Source of the DNA: Botrytis cinerea B05.10
Lineage: Eukaryota > Ascomycota > Leotiomycetes > Helotiales > Sclerotiniaceae
Assembly (NCBI RefSeq): GCF_000143535.2
Contig: NC_037317.1
Span: 1,798,001-1,862,000, forward strand
Reading direction: 5' to 3'
Length of the DNA stretch: 64,000 nt
Part shown: positions 1 through 11,361 of the stretch, piece by piece
Layout: each line of letters opens with the position of its first letter
Position numbering within the stretch: the first letter of the stretch is position 1
Position numbers and translations under genes: made by a program
The notes under the pieces: model-generated
The model's input: only the letters and a program-made list of their open reading frames with translations
Database searches by the model: none
What the model was told of the DNA's origin: nothing

Positions 1-245
1 CTGCAGCTATCTCACAAGCAGATACATCTTCAAAGATAGCTTATTTGTTCTGTATGTACGCGAAGTTTGTAACGACTCACTGCTGGATTGGAAGAGGCGG
101 GCTCGCTAGGTGTGGAAACTGGCCATCGCTACTTTCAAGTGGTTACGGCGAAGAAAGTTTGGTGGAATGTGTAGCCAGCGCGTCGGCAAAAAGATTCGAA
201 AAAGTACTGACCAAGTTGCAAGATGCTTACCGCAGTATCTCGTAA
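1..245 (+). CDS. C-terminal fragment of a possible gene cut by the left edge
   Basis: Frame 3 is open from the first base of the window to a TAA at 243-245. The last 35 or so residues read like ordinary protein: they are charged and helix-prone, ending in KLQDAYRSIS. No domain is recognisable. A possible small intron runs from the GTATGT at about 52 to the AG at about 95, which would remove the less protein-like middle. The gene would extend to the left of the window. It could also be a chance open frame; the fragment is too short to decide. Confidence 0.35.
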   Translation, partial: AAISQADTSSKIAYLFCMYAKFVTTHCWIGRGGLARCGNWPSLLSSGYGEESLVECVASASAKRFEKVLTKLQDAYRSIS

Positions 246-1006
246 CCGTCTTTCGAAGAAGACATTTACAACCTCATACAGCATAGGTAACTGCACAGTA
301 CAGTATCGAACACGTGAGCACACCTCTCACGTGTTCGTCTCCCCTGGCAGTTACATCGCATATTAGAGCGTTAAAATGCAGGCCATATCACCGCGCCAAT
401 CTAACCCTGGATAATACCCAGGCGCTTACCCGAACTCCCGGAATTCTTTCGCCAAACATTTCTTTCTGATCGTATCATTCTATTAGAACCAAATCTTTCA
501 ATCTGCTTGCAACTAATACATTCACGCTCGCACCGGTAGTATAAAACATAATCTACTTAATAAGATTAAAAATAAACCACTGCCGCAATGACACATGCCG
601 GGTTTCGTGGCTACAAATGAGCTGTGAGTATTAAGAGGAAAATGTAAGTTTCAACGTCAGGGGTGGCGCAGCTAAAACGGAAATCACCAACGTCACATCG
701 AGTTGGAAAGATCTGTTGATATAGCCTCGTATAATCCTCAGAGAATTTGATTTTGGCATCTTTGGATTGTTTTCTTTTCCTGCAATTCATTTCAACTGTT
801 ATTCAGCGGCCTTTTCCTTCCTGACATCCATTCATTTACTCGTTGTTGATACTGGTAATATCCCATTTCTCAGTGATTCACACATCAGTACTCAAAACGA
901 AATTGACTTCGTCACTCATTTATCATATAAATTTTGAATCGCGAGTGCACAATAGGATAGATAAGAAAGAAGCATTAGGGTATCAAATTGCAAGACGAGA
1001 AACAAT
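246..1006. other. Intergenic region upstream of the pepsin-like gene
   Basis: No gene is visible. An inverted pair of CACGTGAG/CTCACGTG-like words lies around 309-334. The 200 bases before the ATG at 1007 are AT-rich and probably hold the promoter and leader of the downstream secreted protein. Confidence 0.4.
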
Positions 1007-2490
1007 ATGAAGATTTCTGACTTGGGACTGGTATGTGTAGCATGCACAGCTACTTTGATCCAAGCGGAAATCTTTTCGGCGCCAATTTACTCTGTAACAA
1101 GAAACTCAACGTACGCGCAAGCAAAAAGAGCAGCTGCAAGAGAGGAGATAATTGCGAGGAGTAGAACCAATAGTCATAGGAGGAGTGCAATCAAAAAAGA
1201 GAGAGCAAGGGCGTCACGGCGAGTCAGACATGATGAAGGTGAACAGAAGAGTTTAAAAGGCCCAGTTGGTGGTGTGGAGAACGATGATAAATATTTGGCG
1301 GCTTTGGGAGAAGGTAGGTTTCTGGACGATGCAAGAGCAAGGTACGGAAGTGGAGTGCCAGAATGGGTAAGTTGGTCACCCACTCATTTCGAATGGGGAT
1401 ACTGATCGAAATACAGGATTGGAATGAACTGGTATATGTTATAGACCTGGAGGTCGGAAGCCCACCGCAGAGTTCACGAGCTCTTCTCTCCATATCCGAT
1501 AATGATATGTTCCTACCGTCGGTTGATTGTGTGAATACATGCCACTCTCATCAACTTTACGATCCCTCTTTGTCAAACACGAAAACATGGATAGGCACTC
1601 TTTTTGCTGAGGACTATGCTAGGTGTTCTGCATTCGGCAGCATAGTCTCAGACAGCATCACTTTTGCCGGTCTAACTATTTCACAACAATTCGGCGCTGT
1701 CGATAGTATAGGTCGATTTACAGATCCGGACTGGGGTAACTTGGAATGGGATGGGCTCTTTGGACTAGCTCCTTCATCCACGCACTCTGCGCACTCAATT
1801 CCAAATCCATTCCTCAATCTTCGTTCCCAGAAACTCCTTCAAACACCGGTCTTCACTCTCCTTCTCCCACAGACTCCAGACGCACCTGGTCTTCTCACCT
1901 TCGGCACAATAGACCACACACAATACACTGGCCCTCTTAAGCTTCTCCCTCTCCTAAATCACACAATCGTTCCACAAACTCGCTCCACCATGCTTCCAGA
2001 TCTTATCACCGATCGCTGGCAAATTCCCTGCAAATCTCTGACCATCGCTGGCACATCCTCCTCTTACAACCTCCGTCCATACATCGCCATCCTTGAAACG
2101 TCGTATCCAGGTATCGGCCTCCCTTCATCTCTCGTCACCTCCCTGCACGCTTATCTCGGAATGGAGTTCCGCGGCTACGATGTCCCACCTTCCATTCCCT
2201 GTTCCCGTCGTGATTCCTTACCCGTTATTACTCTACATCTCGGGGAGCACGAATTTCCTTTAACGGCATATGAATATACATTGGAAGTAGATAGAATGGA
2301 TATAGGAGGTCATAGGTGCGTATCGTTGTTTATGGAGATGGAAGAGGAGATGGTAGGGGATGTGAAAAGTATTGTATTAGGAAGCGGGTTTTTGAGGAAT
2401 TGGTTTGGGGTGTTTAATTTGAATGAGAGGGAGGTGGCTTTTGGAAAGGTGGGGGTAATTGGGGTGGCGGAAGAGAAGTATGAAGTCTAG
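1007..2490 (+). CDS. Secreted pepsin-like (A1 fold) protein lacking both catalytic aspartates
   Basis: Two exons, 1007-1366 and 1417-2490, joined by a 50-bp intron (GTAAGT...ACAG), encode about 477 residues. The first 20 or so residues form a signal peptide, followed by a basic, Arg/Lys-rich propeptide-like segment. The mature part follows the pepsin layout: YVIDLEVGSPPQ, a flap region, a WDGLFGLAPSS motif and a C-terminal LGSGFLRNWFGVFNL. The first active-site motif, normally D-T-G-S, reads S-I-S-D with Ser145 in place of the nucleophilic Asp. The second, normally D-T-G-T, reads E-T-S-Y with Glu347. The scaffold is intact and the frame is open, so this looks like a pseudoprotease rather than a dead gene. 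A role in binding, inhibition or signalling is possible but unproven. A sequencing error is unlikely because both sites are changed by several residues. Confidence 0.88.
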
Positions 2491-4195
2491 AACTTAATGA
2501 GATTGATGGAATTGTAATGTTTGGGTTCAGGAACGGAGTAAAGTGGCTGGGAGCGAAACGTCACCTACGAAGAAATGAAGACTCCGTGGTTGCTTGGTAT
2601 AAAAGTTATCTTTATAACCAAGGCGTTTTTATGAGCATCTAAGACACTTGGAATTTGTATTTGATACTTTCATCATAAAATTTACAAAACTGAACAATCA
2701 GCTGAATGACCATTAAGAGCAGCCCGTGAACTTCCAAGAGCCATAAACAAGAATTGAGGCTTGACATAGAGAGACAAAAGCTGTTTATTCCGACACCAGA
2801 TAGTTCATTTACTCTTTGGGGTCTTTGACCCATTAACAATTAGTTGAGTGCAAAGTGAAGATGGATGTCTCCAATTCAATGAGACTCGGTTAAACCCCTT
2901 CATCTAATCACTCCCATGCCAAAGATGAATACGTCAATGTCAGAAATGTGTTTGAATATCTAGGTATAGTGAATATTTGAATTAGTCTTGAGTATTTATA
3001 GGACGAACGAAGTAACGTTTGAATGGAAATAGCATAACACCACATAATTTCATGCTTTGTCTTCTTCGGTTTCTCTCTAGCATCGCTATTTCTATTATCG
3101 TCATCACCCCTAGCAACATCATCATTGCTTTGACCAAAAAGGTCTAATTCTTGCGGAGAAATACCATTCAAAAGAAATAAACATTCAACGTTCCTGCGCA
3201 AAACCTAAGAAGACATGGAAGATAAAAGTTTTAGAAACTCAATCGATGGTATATAGATCTACACTAGCTTCTTATAGACATAAGCTTCTTTCTCCCTCAT
3301 TAGACAATTATTAGTAGTTCTAGGGTGTAGAAAATAGCTCAACATCTATTGCATTGAGCGAAAAGAGTAGGTATATAGGTGAATAGAATTCCTTCACTAG
3401 CTGCTTTGAGTATGTATCCAATGAATGAATTTTGAAGAGAGAAGGATTTCTAATCAAGCACAGTGTGAATAACAGTTACCTAGAGGAATATGATATACAA
3501 CCTTGAAACCCTAGGTACTGGGGATCTAAAATAGAATACTGTACATGTAATATCTATTACCTGGATAGGGACAGTATGGCTAGATCCCTATTCCTGCGCC
3601 TGGATAGATAGCATATGTATTGTCCATTTGAGTGTCCATCTGTATCGTCCATCTGTCTGTATGGTCGGCATCAACGAGATTCACAATTTATCAAACAGCC
3701 TGAGTTGATAGTCCTTGTACAGTACATTAATAAATAATATATGTAGTAGCCTCGGGTATGCAACTTCACCCAAACGAGTTAGACAAAAATACATTTTTGT
3801 ATGTAAATCTACCCTATCCAAGGCAGGAGGTCAAGAGGATAATTGAAACATTGTTAGAACTTTTAATAACAACCTGCTCCGAATCGGAATTCAAACTTCT
3901 TCTCCATTTTACCTCCAATGATTTGTTAATATTTCATTCTACTCGGATATCAAAAGGGATCAAAAGAACCCATTGAGAACTGCCCCTCCTTTTTTAATCT
4001 ATCTTATCTAAGTACAAAGCATAGAGTAGGCTGGCTGAAACCGAAAAAAAAAGTTCCTTGCTGTCGGTCTGTCGGTCAATCACTCGGGTTGTGACATTCT
4101 TATCTCTCGGGAAACATATCGCAAAGCCTAAACCGTAGGAAAGCGAAAGAGCTTCGATCATTTACACAACTAAGCTTACTCTTTTTGCTATTATC
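2491..4195. other. AT-rich intergenic region
   Basis: No confident gene. On the minus strand at about 3070-3195 an open stretch encodes an Asp/Asn-rich, Lys-rich peptide after a CGCAG acceptor-like site. It lacks an ATG and a recognisable partner exon. The rest is stop-rich and AT-rich, and the last 100 bases are the leader of the zinc-cluster gene. Confidence 0.4.
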
Positions 4196-7100
4196 ATGTC
4201 GGCGCCGACGACCAATTTTACACAGCAGGAGAAACAGAGTGAGCCGGATACTAATGGCACACCTTCTACTGGTCAGCAGCAATCCAAGCTGCAGCATGGT
4301 TAGTGGAGAGTGGAGAGTCCTGGAGTCGTTCTCTTGAATTAGCCATGGTCGCACAATGCCATCGTACATGTTAAACTGACATTTTAGTAGGAGGAAATCA
4401 TAAACGAATTTACCAAGCTTGCATTCCATGGTAATGTGTCTTGTCTGAATGTCTCATCTCAACGCTAATTGCAATTGCAGCCGTCGTCGCAAAGTGAGAT
4501 GTGATTTGGGAAGTGTCGATAATCCGAGTGATCCACCATGCGTACGATGCCGACGCGAAAGCAAAGAATGTTTCTTTTCAGCCACGAGAAGAAAGAGGAA
4601 GGCGGATGGCAGTAGAGAAAATAGTGTGGAAGATGAATATGCCGATGACTATGTGACGCGCAATGGTCGAAAAATGGTTTCTGGCTCTCCCCCCGCAGCC
4701 TTCAGACAAAACTCTATGGGAGCTCCCCCTTCTGCTCGATCGACAAGCAACGCCTTTGCTGATAGTGCGCGCATGGATCCTGGACCTCCCCTCACACCAG
4801 GTGGCTCTATTGGAAGAACCCAGCCTCTGCGAAGACCTCAATCAGAATCGCGACAGCAAGAAGAAAGAGATCAGAACGTAGAGAATCCAGAAGCGCAAGA
4901 AGTTATGAGACAGGAGGTTTATGGCCCCCATGATGCTTTGGATCTTCTGTACAAGGCTGCTACTGATAGGTATGTTGAATTCTTTCATCTGGAGCAATTC
5001 ATATCCCAATTGCTATTTCGCATAATGCTGCACTTGTTGTGTACAGTTTCAATGAGAGAAAATGTGTCCGGTGTTTTGCAATTGGCTAGATCTACAAGGA
5101 CACATCATTGTCATGAAAAGCTGTACTGATTTCTTCTACAGTCCAGGTCACAAAAGAGCACGACTAGATAGTAATAGCCAAGAATCTCCAAGAATTGGAC
5201 ACAGAGCACAATCTGCTTCTCAGAGCTATCAAGGCCCTGCAACTCAACATACCTCATTTCCTATAAGCCATATGCGACACACAACCACACATACGGAATC
5301 TACCATCGATCCTACGTTGTCAACTGGCGATACCATTCCATTAGAAAAAGATCATGATCTGGGATACCAGGATGCAATCAAAGCTTGGTCAAGATTTAGA
5401 TTTGTTCGCGCGGGATGGTTCACCGCAGCGGAAGCTATTCAATATATCACATAGTAAGCTTTCCCTTTTCTCTAGCTTGACACCAGACTAATGATTGAAT
5501 CAGCTATTACGAATTCTTGTCCCCATTAACACCCATCTCTCCCCCTACTTTTAAAGAACCCTACACTCATCCTATGCTTCTAGTTGAAGAACCAATTCTC
5601 ACAGTGACATTATTGACAATTTCAAGTCGGTACATGGAAATGTCTGGAGCTGGAGGACATTCCAGATCGTACGCGATTCATGAACAGCTTTGGACTTATT
5701 TGAGAGGCATGATCGAGAGATGTCTCTGGGGCCAAGAAGCATTCGGTGGTGGATTTTGTGGTTCGGGCGCGGAGGCTTCTCTCACATCGAGCACTGCACC
5801 ATGGAGAGGACTTCGGAAAGGCAGTCTTCGTACTCTCGGTACAATTGAAAGTCTAATGATCTTGACGGAGTGGCACCCTCGTGCTCTTCACTTTCCTCCT
5901 GCAGAAGCAACTGATGAACTCATGTTACCAGTTCCTGGCAAGGAAGACACTTTTACCACTGATGAAGAAGGCAAACATCATCTACCTGGCGGTGTTGGTG
6001 GACGGAGAATTGAAGGTTGGTTGGAACCTGCTTGGAGAAGTGATCGAATGTGCTGGATGTTGTTGAGTACCGCTATGGGCCTCGGCTACGAACTAGGCGT
6101 TTTTGATGATATTGATGAGTCTTTGGCTGACGGTGGGGAGATGACACGTCCGGAATATAACGAAGAGTCATATCGAATAAGGGCCGCGAGAATTAAACGA
6201 CTGGTGTTAATCTATGTCACGCAATTAGCTGGACGTTTAGGTTGGACCAATATGGTCCCTGAACACCTGCGAAAAACCGATCCTGCATTTGCTCCACGAA
6301 AACGTAGGTTATCGATTGACGGTAAAACCCCCGAAACCAATACAACCAGTGTTACAAATTTTAATTACATTCCCGATTTAGAATTGGATGATCAGATTAT
6401 TCATTGCTGGGCCGGAATTAGCAATGCCATGCGCATGGGCAATGAAAAGATCTTTAGATCTAGACAATATACGACCAAAATCATCCAAGACGGTAGCTAC
6501 ACAGATCTCTTGAAGGATTTCCAACCAATGTTAAGTTCATGGAAACGAGAATTCGACAGATTTGGATTGCCTCTGTACATTCGACATATTCTGACTATAG
6601 AGTACGAGTATGTCAGAATATACATAAATTCTCTCTCTCTGCAGGCTGTTGTTGAAAGATGCACAAGCAATGCAACCAATCGAACAAACACCTCCAATGA
6701 TTTGGGTTTACCGTCAGGGAGTGCCATGTCCCCAGAAACACAGAATTACTTCGGAAAGCTACCATTAGCAAGGCTCGGTGGTTTTGGAGCAACTGATCAG
6801 GGATATGTAAGGGAAGTTGTCGAGGGATGTCGCAACCTATTACGAACCGTCGTAGAGGGACTTCTACCAAACGATTACCTGAAGCATGCTCCTGTTCGAA
6901 CATATTTCCGGATTATAAGTGGGGCCATGTTTTTGTTGAAAACTTTCGCATTAGGGGCATCTAAACACGATGTTGAAATCAGCATTAGCCTCATGGATTC
7001 TGCGGTCAATGCACTTCGTACTTGTGTAGTCGATGATGTCCATCTCGGCATTCGCTTTGCAGAATTGTTGGAAACATTGACCAAGCGTTTGCGTAGTCGC

Positions 7101-7654
7101 TTCATCAGCGCCCCCGAAGCACCTCCCCTCTCAGGGGAACCTGGAAGTAGAAGTCGTACTCCGGCACCACCTCACGACGCAGATCCGAATAAACTGAGAC
7201 GTGACCCGACTGATCCGGTTCGAGATTGGAACGATGGCATGCCCAATTACCATGCGAATGGTCCAGGTAAGTTCAAATAAGCAACACCCTTCCCAAATCC
7301 TTACTCTAACCACTGCAACTCACAGACCTCAATCTCTCCGCCACACCCTATGATCTCAATCAAGGAGATTTCTACGCCGGCAGCCATTACCCTGCAGCGC
7401 ACAGCGGTCCAAACTTCAACAGTGACTCCATCAATTCCATTTTCGGCATATCAGGCTCTAGCAATGATTGGGGTAACAACAATAGTAGCGATGAAATGTG
7501 GTATTTACCACCCGGATCTGCCTTCTATCAAGATCTCAATAGTCAGGTAAATATCACGCAGACGGCGGATGGTGTTAATGTGGGCGGTATGGATTTGCTC
7601 GATTACATGGCGCTGGACAATGCGTTCCCGAGTGATGGACAGGTTTTGCATTAG
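4196..7654 (+). CDS. Zn2Cys6 fungal-specific transcription factor (Aro80-like zinc cluster)
   Basis: Six exons close in one frame: 4196-4298, 4388-4430, 4481-4969, 5142-5453, 5504-7266 and 7326-7654, giving about 1012 residues. The zinc cluster is Cys46-x2-Cys49-x6-Cys56-x12-Cys69-x2-Cys72-x6-Cys79, with the basic stretch RRRKVRCD and a trailing ATRRKRK. The second intron splits the codon for Cys49 (TG|C). Ser/Pro/Gln-rich linkers follow, then a long middle-homology region ([20 protein letters not shown] onward, most of exon 5) typical of fungal_trans regulators. The tail is acidic and Asn-rich and ends in [11 protein letters not shown], a plausible activation segment. It should bind DNA in the nucleus. 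The spacing and DLG...NP...PPC wording resemble Aro80-type regulators of aromatic amino-acid catabolism, but target and orthology are inference. Confidence 0.9.
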
Positions 7655-10600
7655 TTGGTTGAAGATGATATTACAGATGATTCAGGGGGATGGGGATGGC
7701 GTGAGTCCTTTTATGGCGACGGCAAGGCAAATGATACCAAGGAGTGCGTCGGGAGGTCTCAAGGGCTTTGGGTGGTTTGGTTTTACTTTTACTTTCACGT
7801 TTACATGCTTTGGGCGGATGGTTGGTATGGGATATCTTGATGTTTGGAGCGGGAATTGGTCACAAATAACGAAATGAGTAACGGTATCAGGTTATACTTT
7901 GGGTTGGGAATGGATTATGAATCAGATGGAACGAATATTGGTCCAGTAATATACATAAAGAAGCAAATCATACTCGCTCGAATAAACATTTTGTGCCAAT
8001 CTAATAGATCTTGAAGCTTGGCCGGCTCCTTTGTATGTGTCTGAACAGAAGATAATGTGCTTGACAACGAAAGCAATCAATTTGATTCTTATTCTGATGA
8101 TGCATATATCTTCTTCACGTACATGGCAAGCCACATATCGCAATGAAAATAAGTATCCGTGTGAACGGGAATGAATGAGCTACACTCAAGTATGAAAGTT
8201 TTCTATATCTTCAAATTGTTAGTGATGATTCTATCATGAAACAATTGTGAAGAAGTGTAGAGAAAAATGAAATGTCAGATCAAAAGCCTAGTCATAGGCA
8301 GTTTCATCAATTACCAACGTGTGGATATGTCGACCGTCGTGATAAATTAATCATCATGTTAGGAGTGAGGATGGTGGAATTGTGCGAAAGAAAGTGTAAC
8401 AACATACCATAAATGTGAACCCAAGGTCAAACGGCACCATGCAACATGATGCGAGACGATGTCAACCTGAATTGACAGGACATTGAATCCAAGAAACTAA
8501 ACAATAGCCGTTAGCAATGGCTACGAATTGATATAAACAGTATGTAATATAGCATGAGCACATTCAGTTAAGATAGGCTCGTCACAGCCGAGGCTTGGAC
8601 ATATGCTTGTCATTGTCGATCGATGTCATCAGAATGCTCGAGGGCTGTCGAGAAAGAAAAAAAGAGAAGAGAAAATTCTTACCAAAACAAGTTGATACCG
8701 TAAAATTGACTATCAAGAGGGTTGTAGCAATTCAAAATCCTAACAGTTTAACGTTAGCACATGCCTTGATAGAATCAACAATAAGTAAATTCTTTTTGTC
8801 AAAATTCAGAAGGCATGAATGGTATAATTTTGATGTTGTCAACATGGAAAACTCCAATCAGACTCGTCATCTAAAAATGCTCATCATAAAAAGTGTGAAA
8901 TTCAAGAAAAATTATCTATTTACCTTATGCTACAGCCCTCATGGAGGTGGTGGTGACCAGAGTCAATCAAGACCTGGAACATTAAATAGGTACCCAAAGG
9001 ATTACCAAAATCTGTTTCCAAAATCAGAAACCATATATCAAACATGTGTGCAGCAGATGCTGATAATGTGACTGAAATCAGTGGGCGAGGTTTTCTAGGC
9101 CTGCCGCAAAATGGCATATCCATCAAGACCAGAACCATTTTGGAACTGTCGGAGCCCAGTGCCATTCATCATTTTATGCAGTCGCGAGATATTGAAAGTG
9201 AAGAGATGTGTACCGTACCTCTTTACTGGAAGGCTCATCTAATCTTAGAATATAATTAGCATCAATTCAAGAAAAAAAGAATTATCAAATTGAATTTAAT
9301 TGGAAAATTTGCTCAGTAACAGCCTTTTTTGTCGTCAAAAGCCCGAGGACTTCAGTCGGTAATTTCCAGCATGCAAAAGCATAAACTGATCATCATCACA
9401 AATTGTATGTGGGGTGGGGGGAGGGGAAACCGTATGAAAATATGAGGGGAGCTTACAATTGATGTGATGAGCCAAGTTGAAATCCAGAGGATTGTTGTGG
9501 CAATTGCGAATAGCATAGTTATTCAATTGACATCTATCTCAATTGTTAGCAATGATTCGGTCAGGAAATTGCTCAGATGGGTAAAATCGTGATCCAATAT
9601 CAGACTGACGTGTTACAAAAGTTTCATTTCCCGTAGGATCAAAGACTCTAGTTTGCGGTTGTTGTTTTGTCATCACATAGTGAAGGGAAAGGGAAGAAGA
9701 TGTAGATGCGCTTACCATTAATGATGAAATGGATTGGATTGAACTGAGTCGTATCAATTCAATCCAAATCCATACTGCATGATGCAGAGGTGGTTGTTGT
9801 TGGATTGAAGAAAATAATTTGTGTAGATTGAAGAAGACGCAGAGTTTTGTAGCTTAAAAAATTTCATTCGCGCGCTAAAGACTAGCTTGAAAAGTTTAGC
9901 GCAGGTTTTGATGAAACCTGAGGCGCATAGTTCATTATCCTTTTGAACCTGAGGCTCTAACAAAATCTCCACCACACCGAGTCGATGATTCTTTCCAAAT
10001 CACGTGGTATGATTATCCAATTCGGTGATTGTTTTGTTTTGTCTGCTCTCACCGAACTTTCGCATCTAACGCCGAAAAGCGCAGTGTACTGCGTCGTCGT
10101 TGCTCCGTCAGACACGTTCTCATCTCGTCTCATGTCACCAACGTCCACGAAAACGATCCAATCCACGATTGGTCGATGGATGGTTCCCTGGGTCTAGGTC
10201 TAGGTCTAGGTAGATGGGTTCTGGTACCTACCTACTGGGTATATACACCCAGGTATATATATTCTCCTGCCTTCAGATGCGTAATGGAAAAACATTCTTG
10301 CGAACGGAAAGACAGATGGCATATCCGTCCGAAGCCCGGTTTTGCCCGTGTAGTTCTATCAAGCACTTCGTAAAATCATTCCAGACCAATCTTTGTACCT
10401 GGGTAATACCGGCGGATTTATAAGTTGCCAAATGTTGGAATCTGTGATGGCCGTATTGTTTGCTGTACGTGGTAGATGCATGCATACCCATTACCGACAC
10501 ACCATACATGGCCAAGGGCGAGACCTTTTCATCTCATCCCACCGGAAAATCATTTCTCTCCTTTCTCTTGCCCAATGCTCCTATATTCCTGCGAGGCAGA

Positions 10601-10680
10601 TACGTCCGCACGCCGCTCGCCCAACAAATCCGCATACCGGCATTACGTTTCCCGTGTCTAATGACCATTCTGCTCTTCCG
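7655..10680. other. 3-kb intergenic stretch without a recognised gene
   Basis: AT-rich, with many short open frames on both strands. The longest plus-strand frame (8595-9071) begins with TTG, not ATG. A minus-strand frame at 8920-9165 begins with ATG and encodes 81 residues of unknown type. CAATTG-containing and ATTCAAT-containing words recur at 9240-9780. At 10194-10262 the words TCTAGG and ACCTACCTAC recur next to TATATAC. I see no RNA gene or transposon end. Confidence 0.4.
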
Positions 10681-10706
10681 GCCCCCATTCCTCCGATCCT
10701 TTTAGC

Positions 10707-10783
10707 GCGGGGCATGGAACGCCCAAAGCAGCCAACCAAGCAAATGCCACACGGGACCTGAGTGCGGGGCTCGTGGGGTGGGG
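10707..10783. promoter_or_regulatory. Cluster of CreA/Mig1-like sites upstream of fructose-1,6-bisphosphatase
   Basis: Four matches to the carbon-repressor consensus SYGGRG lie within 77 bp: GCGGGG at 10707 and 10764, and GTGGGG at 10773 and 10778. They sit about 580-655 bp before the FBP1 start codon. Fructose-1,6-bisphosphatase genes of fungi are classically repressed by glucose, so a CreA role fits. The motif is short and degenerate, and binding is inferred. Confidence 0.4.
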
Positions 10784-11084
10784 TGGGACTGAAGGGTGTG
10801 ATGAAAGACGGAGAGAGCGTAGAATAGCAGCACCTAGGTAGACAAGAAACAGTATTGTGGAATTGTGGGATTCTCTGATCCCAGCAGTGTCTAGCATCGT
10901 GGCTCGGTGTGGGAGAGAGAGTCATGTTGGAGAGGGCAGATCGTCCAGCTCCAATCTTTCTTCCCTCACAGCTTGGAAATACAATGGAGCATGCAACTCG
11001 ACGATCCAGTTCCCATGCCAGGAGTAATCACAAGGTAAAGAAAGGTAGGCGTGTATGATATCAGAAGAATAGATAGGGAAAAAG

Positions 11085-11170
11085 TACTTATTGCCCCTTT
11101 TCCTTCCCTTCCCTCCCCTTTCGTTCTTCCTTTCTTCCTCTTGCTTCCTCCTCCTCTTCCCCACGTTTGC
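11085..11170 (+). promoter_or_regulatory. Pyrimidine-rich core promoter tract of FBP1
   Basis: A CT-dominated stretch made of CCTTCC, TTCTTCC and CCTCCTCC words ends about 190 bp before the ATG at 11362. Such tracts are common just upstream of transcription starts in highly expressed filamentous-fungal genes. The start codon itself has the favourable context CTCAAAATGTC. Confidence 0.4.
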
Positions 11171-11361
11171 AACACTCTCCATCGGCGTGCTCGTTCTCTC
11201 TTAATTATCGAATACTGCTTCCGGAATCCATTCCCGTGTAGACCCGAGGTCCAGTATTTATAACAACAGCTCGTACTTTGATACTCCCTTCGACAACTCT
11301 CTTCCATTTATTTGCACAATCAAACAATTCAAAAAGACTACTATTACTCAATAATCTCAAA

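Noticed and set aside
8595..9071. Open frame of 158 codons on the plus strand
   Set aside because: It starts at TTG, is Lys/Ile/Asn-rich as expected for AT-rich noncoding DNA, and shows no domain.
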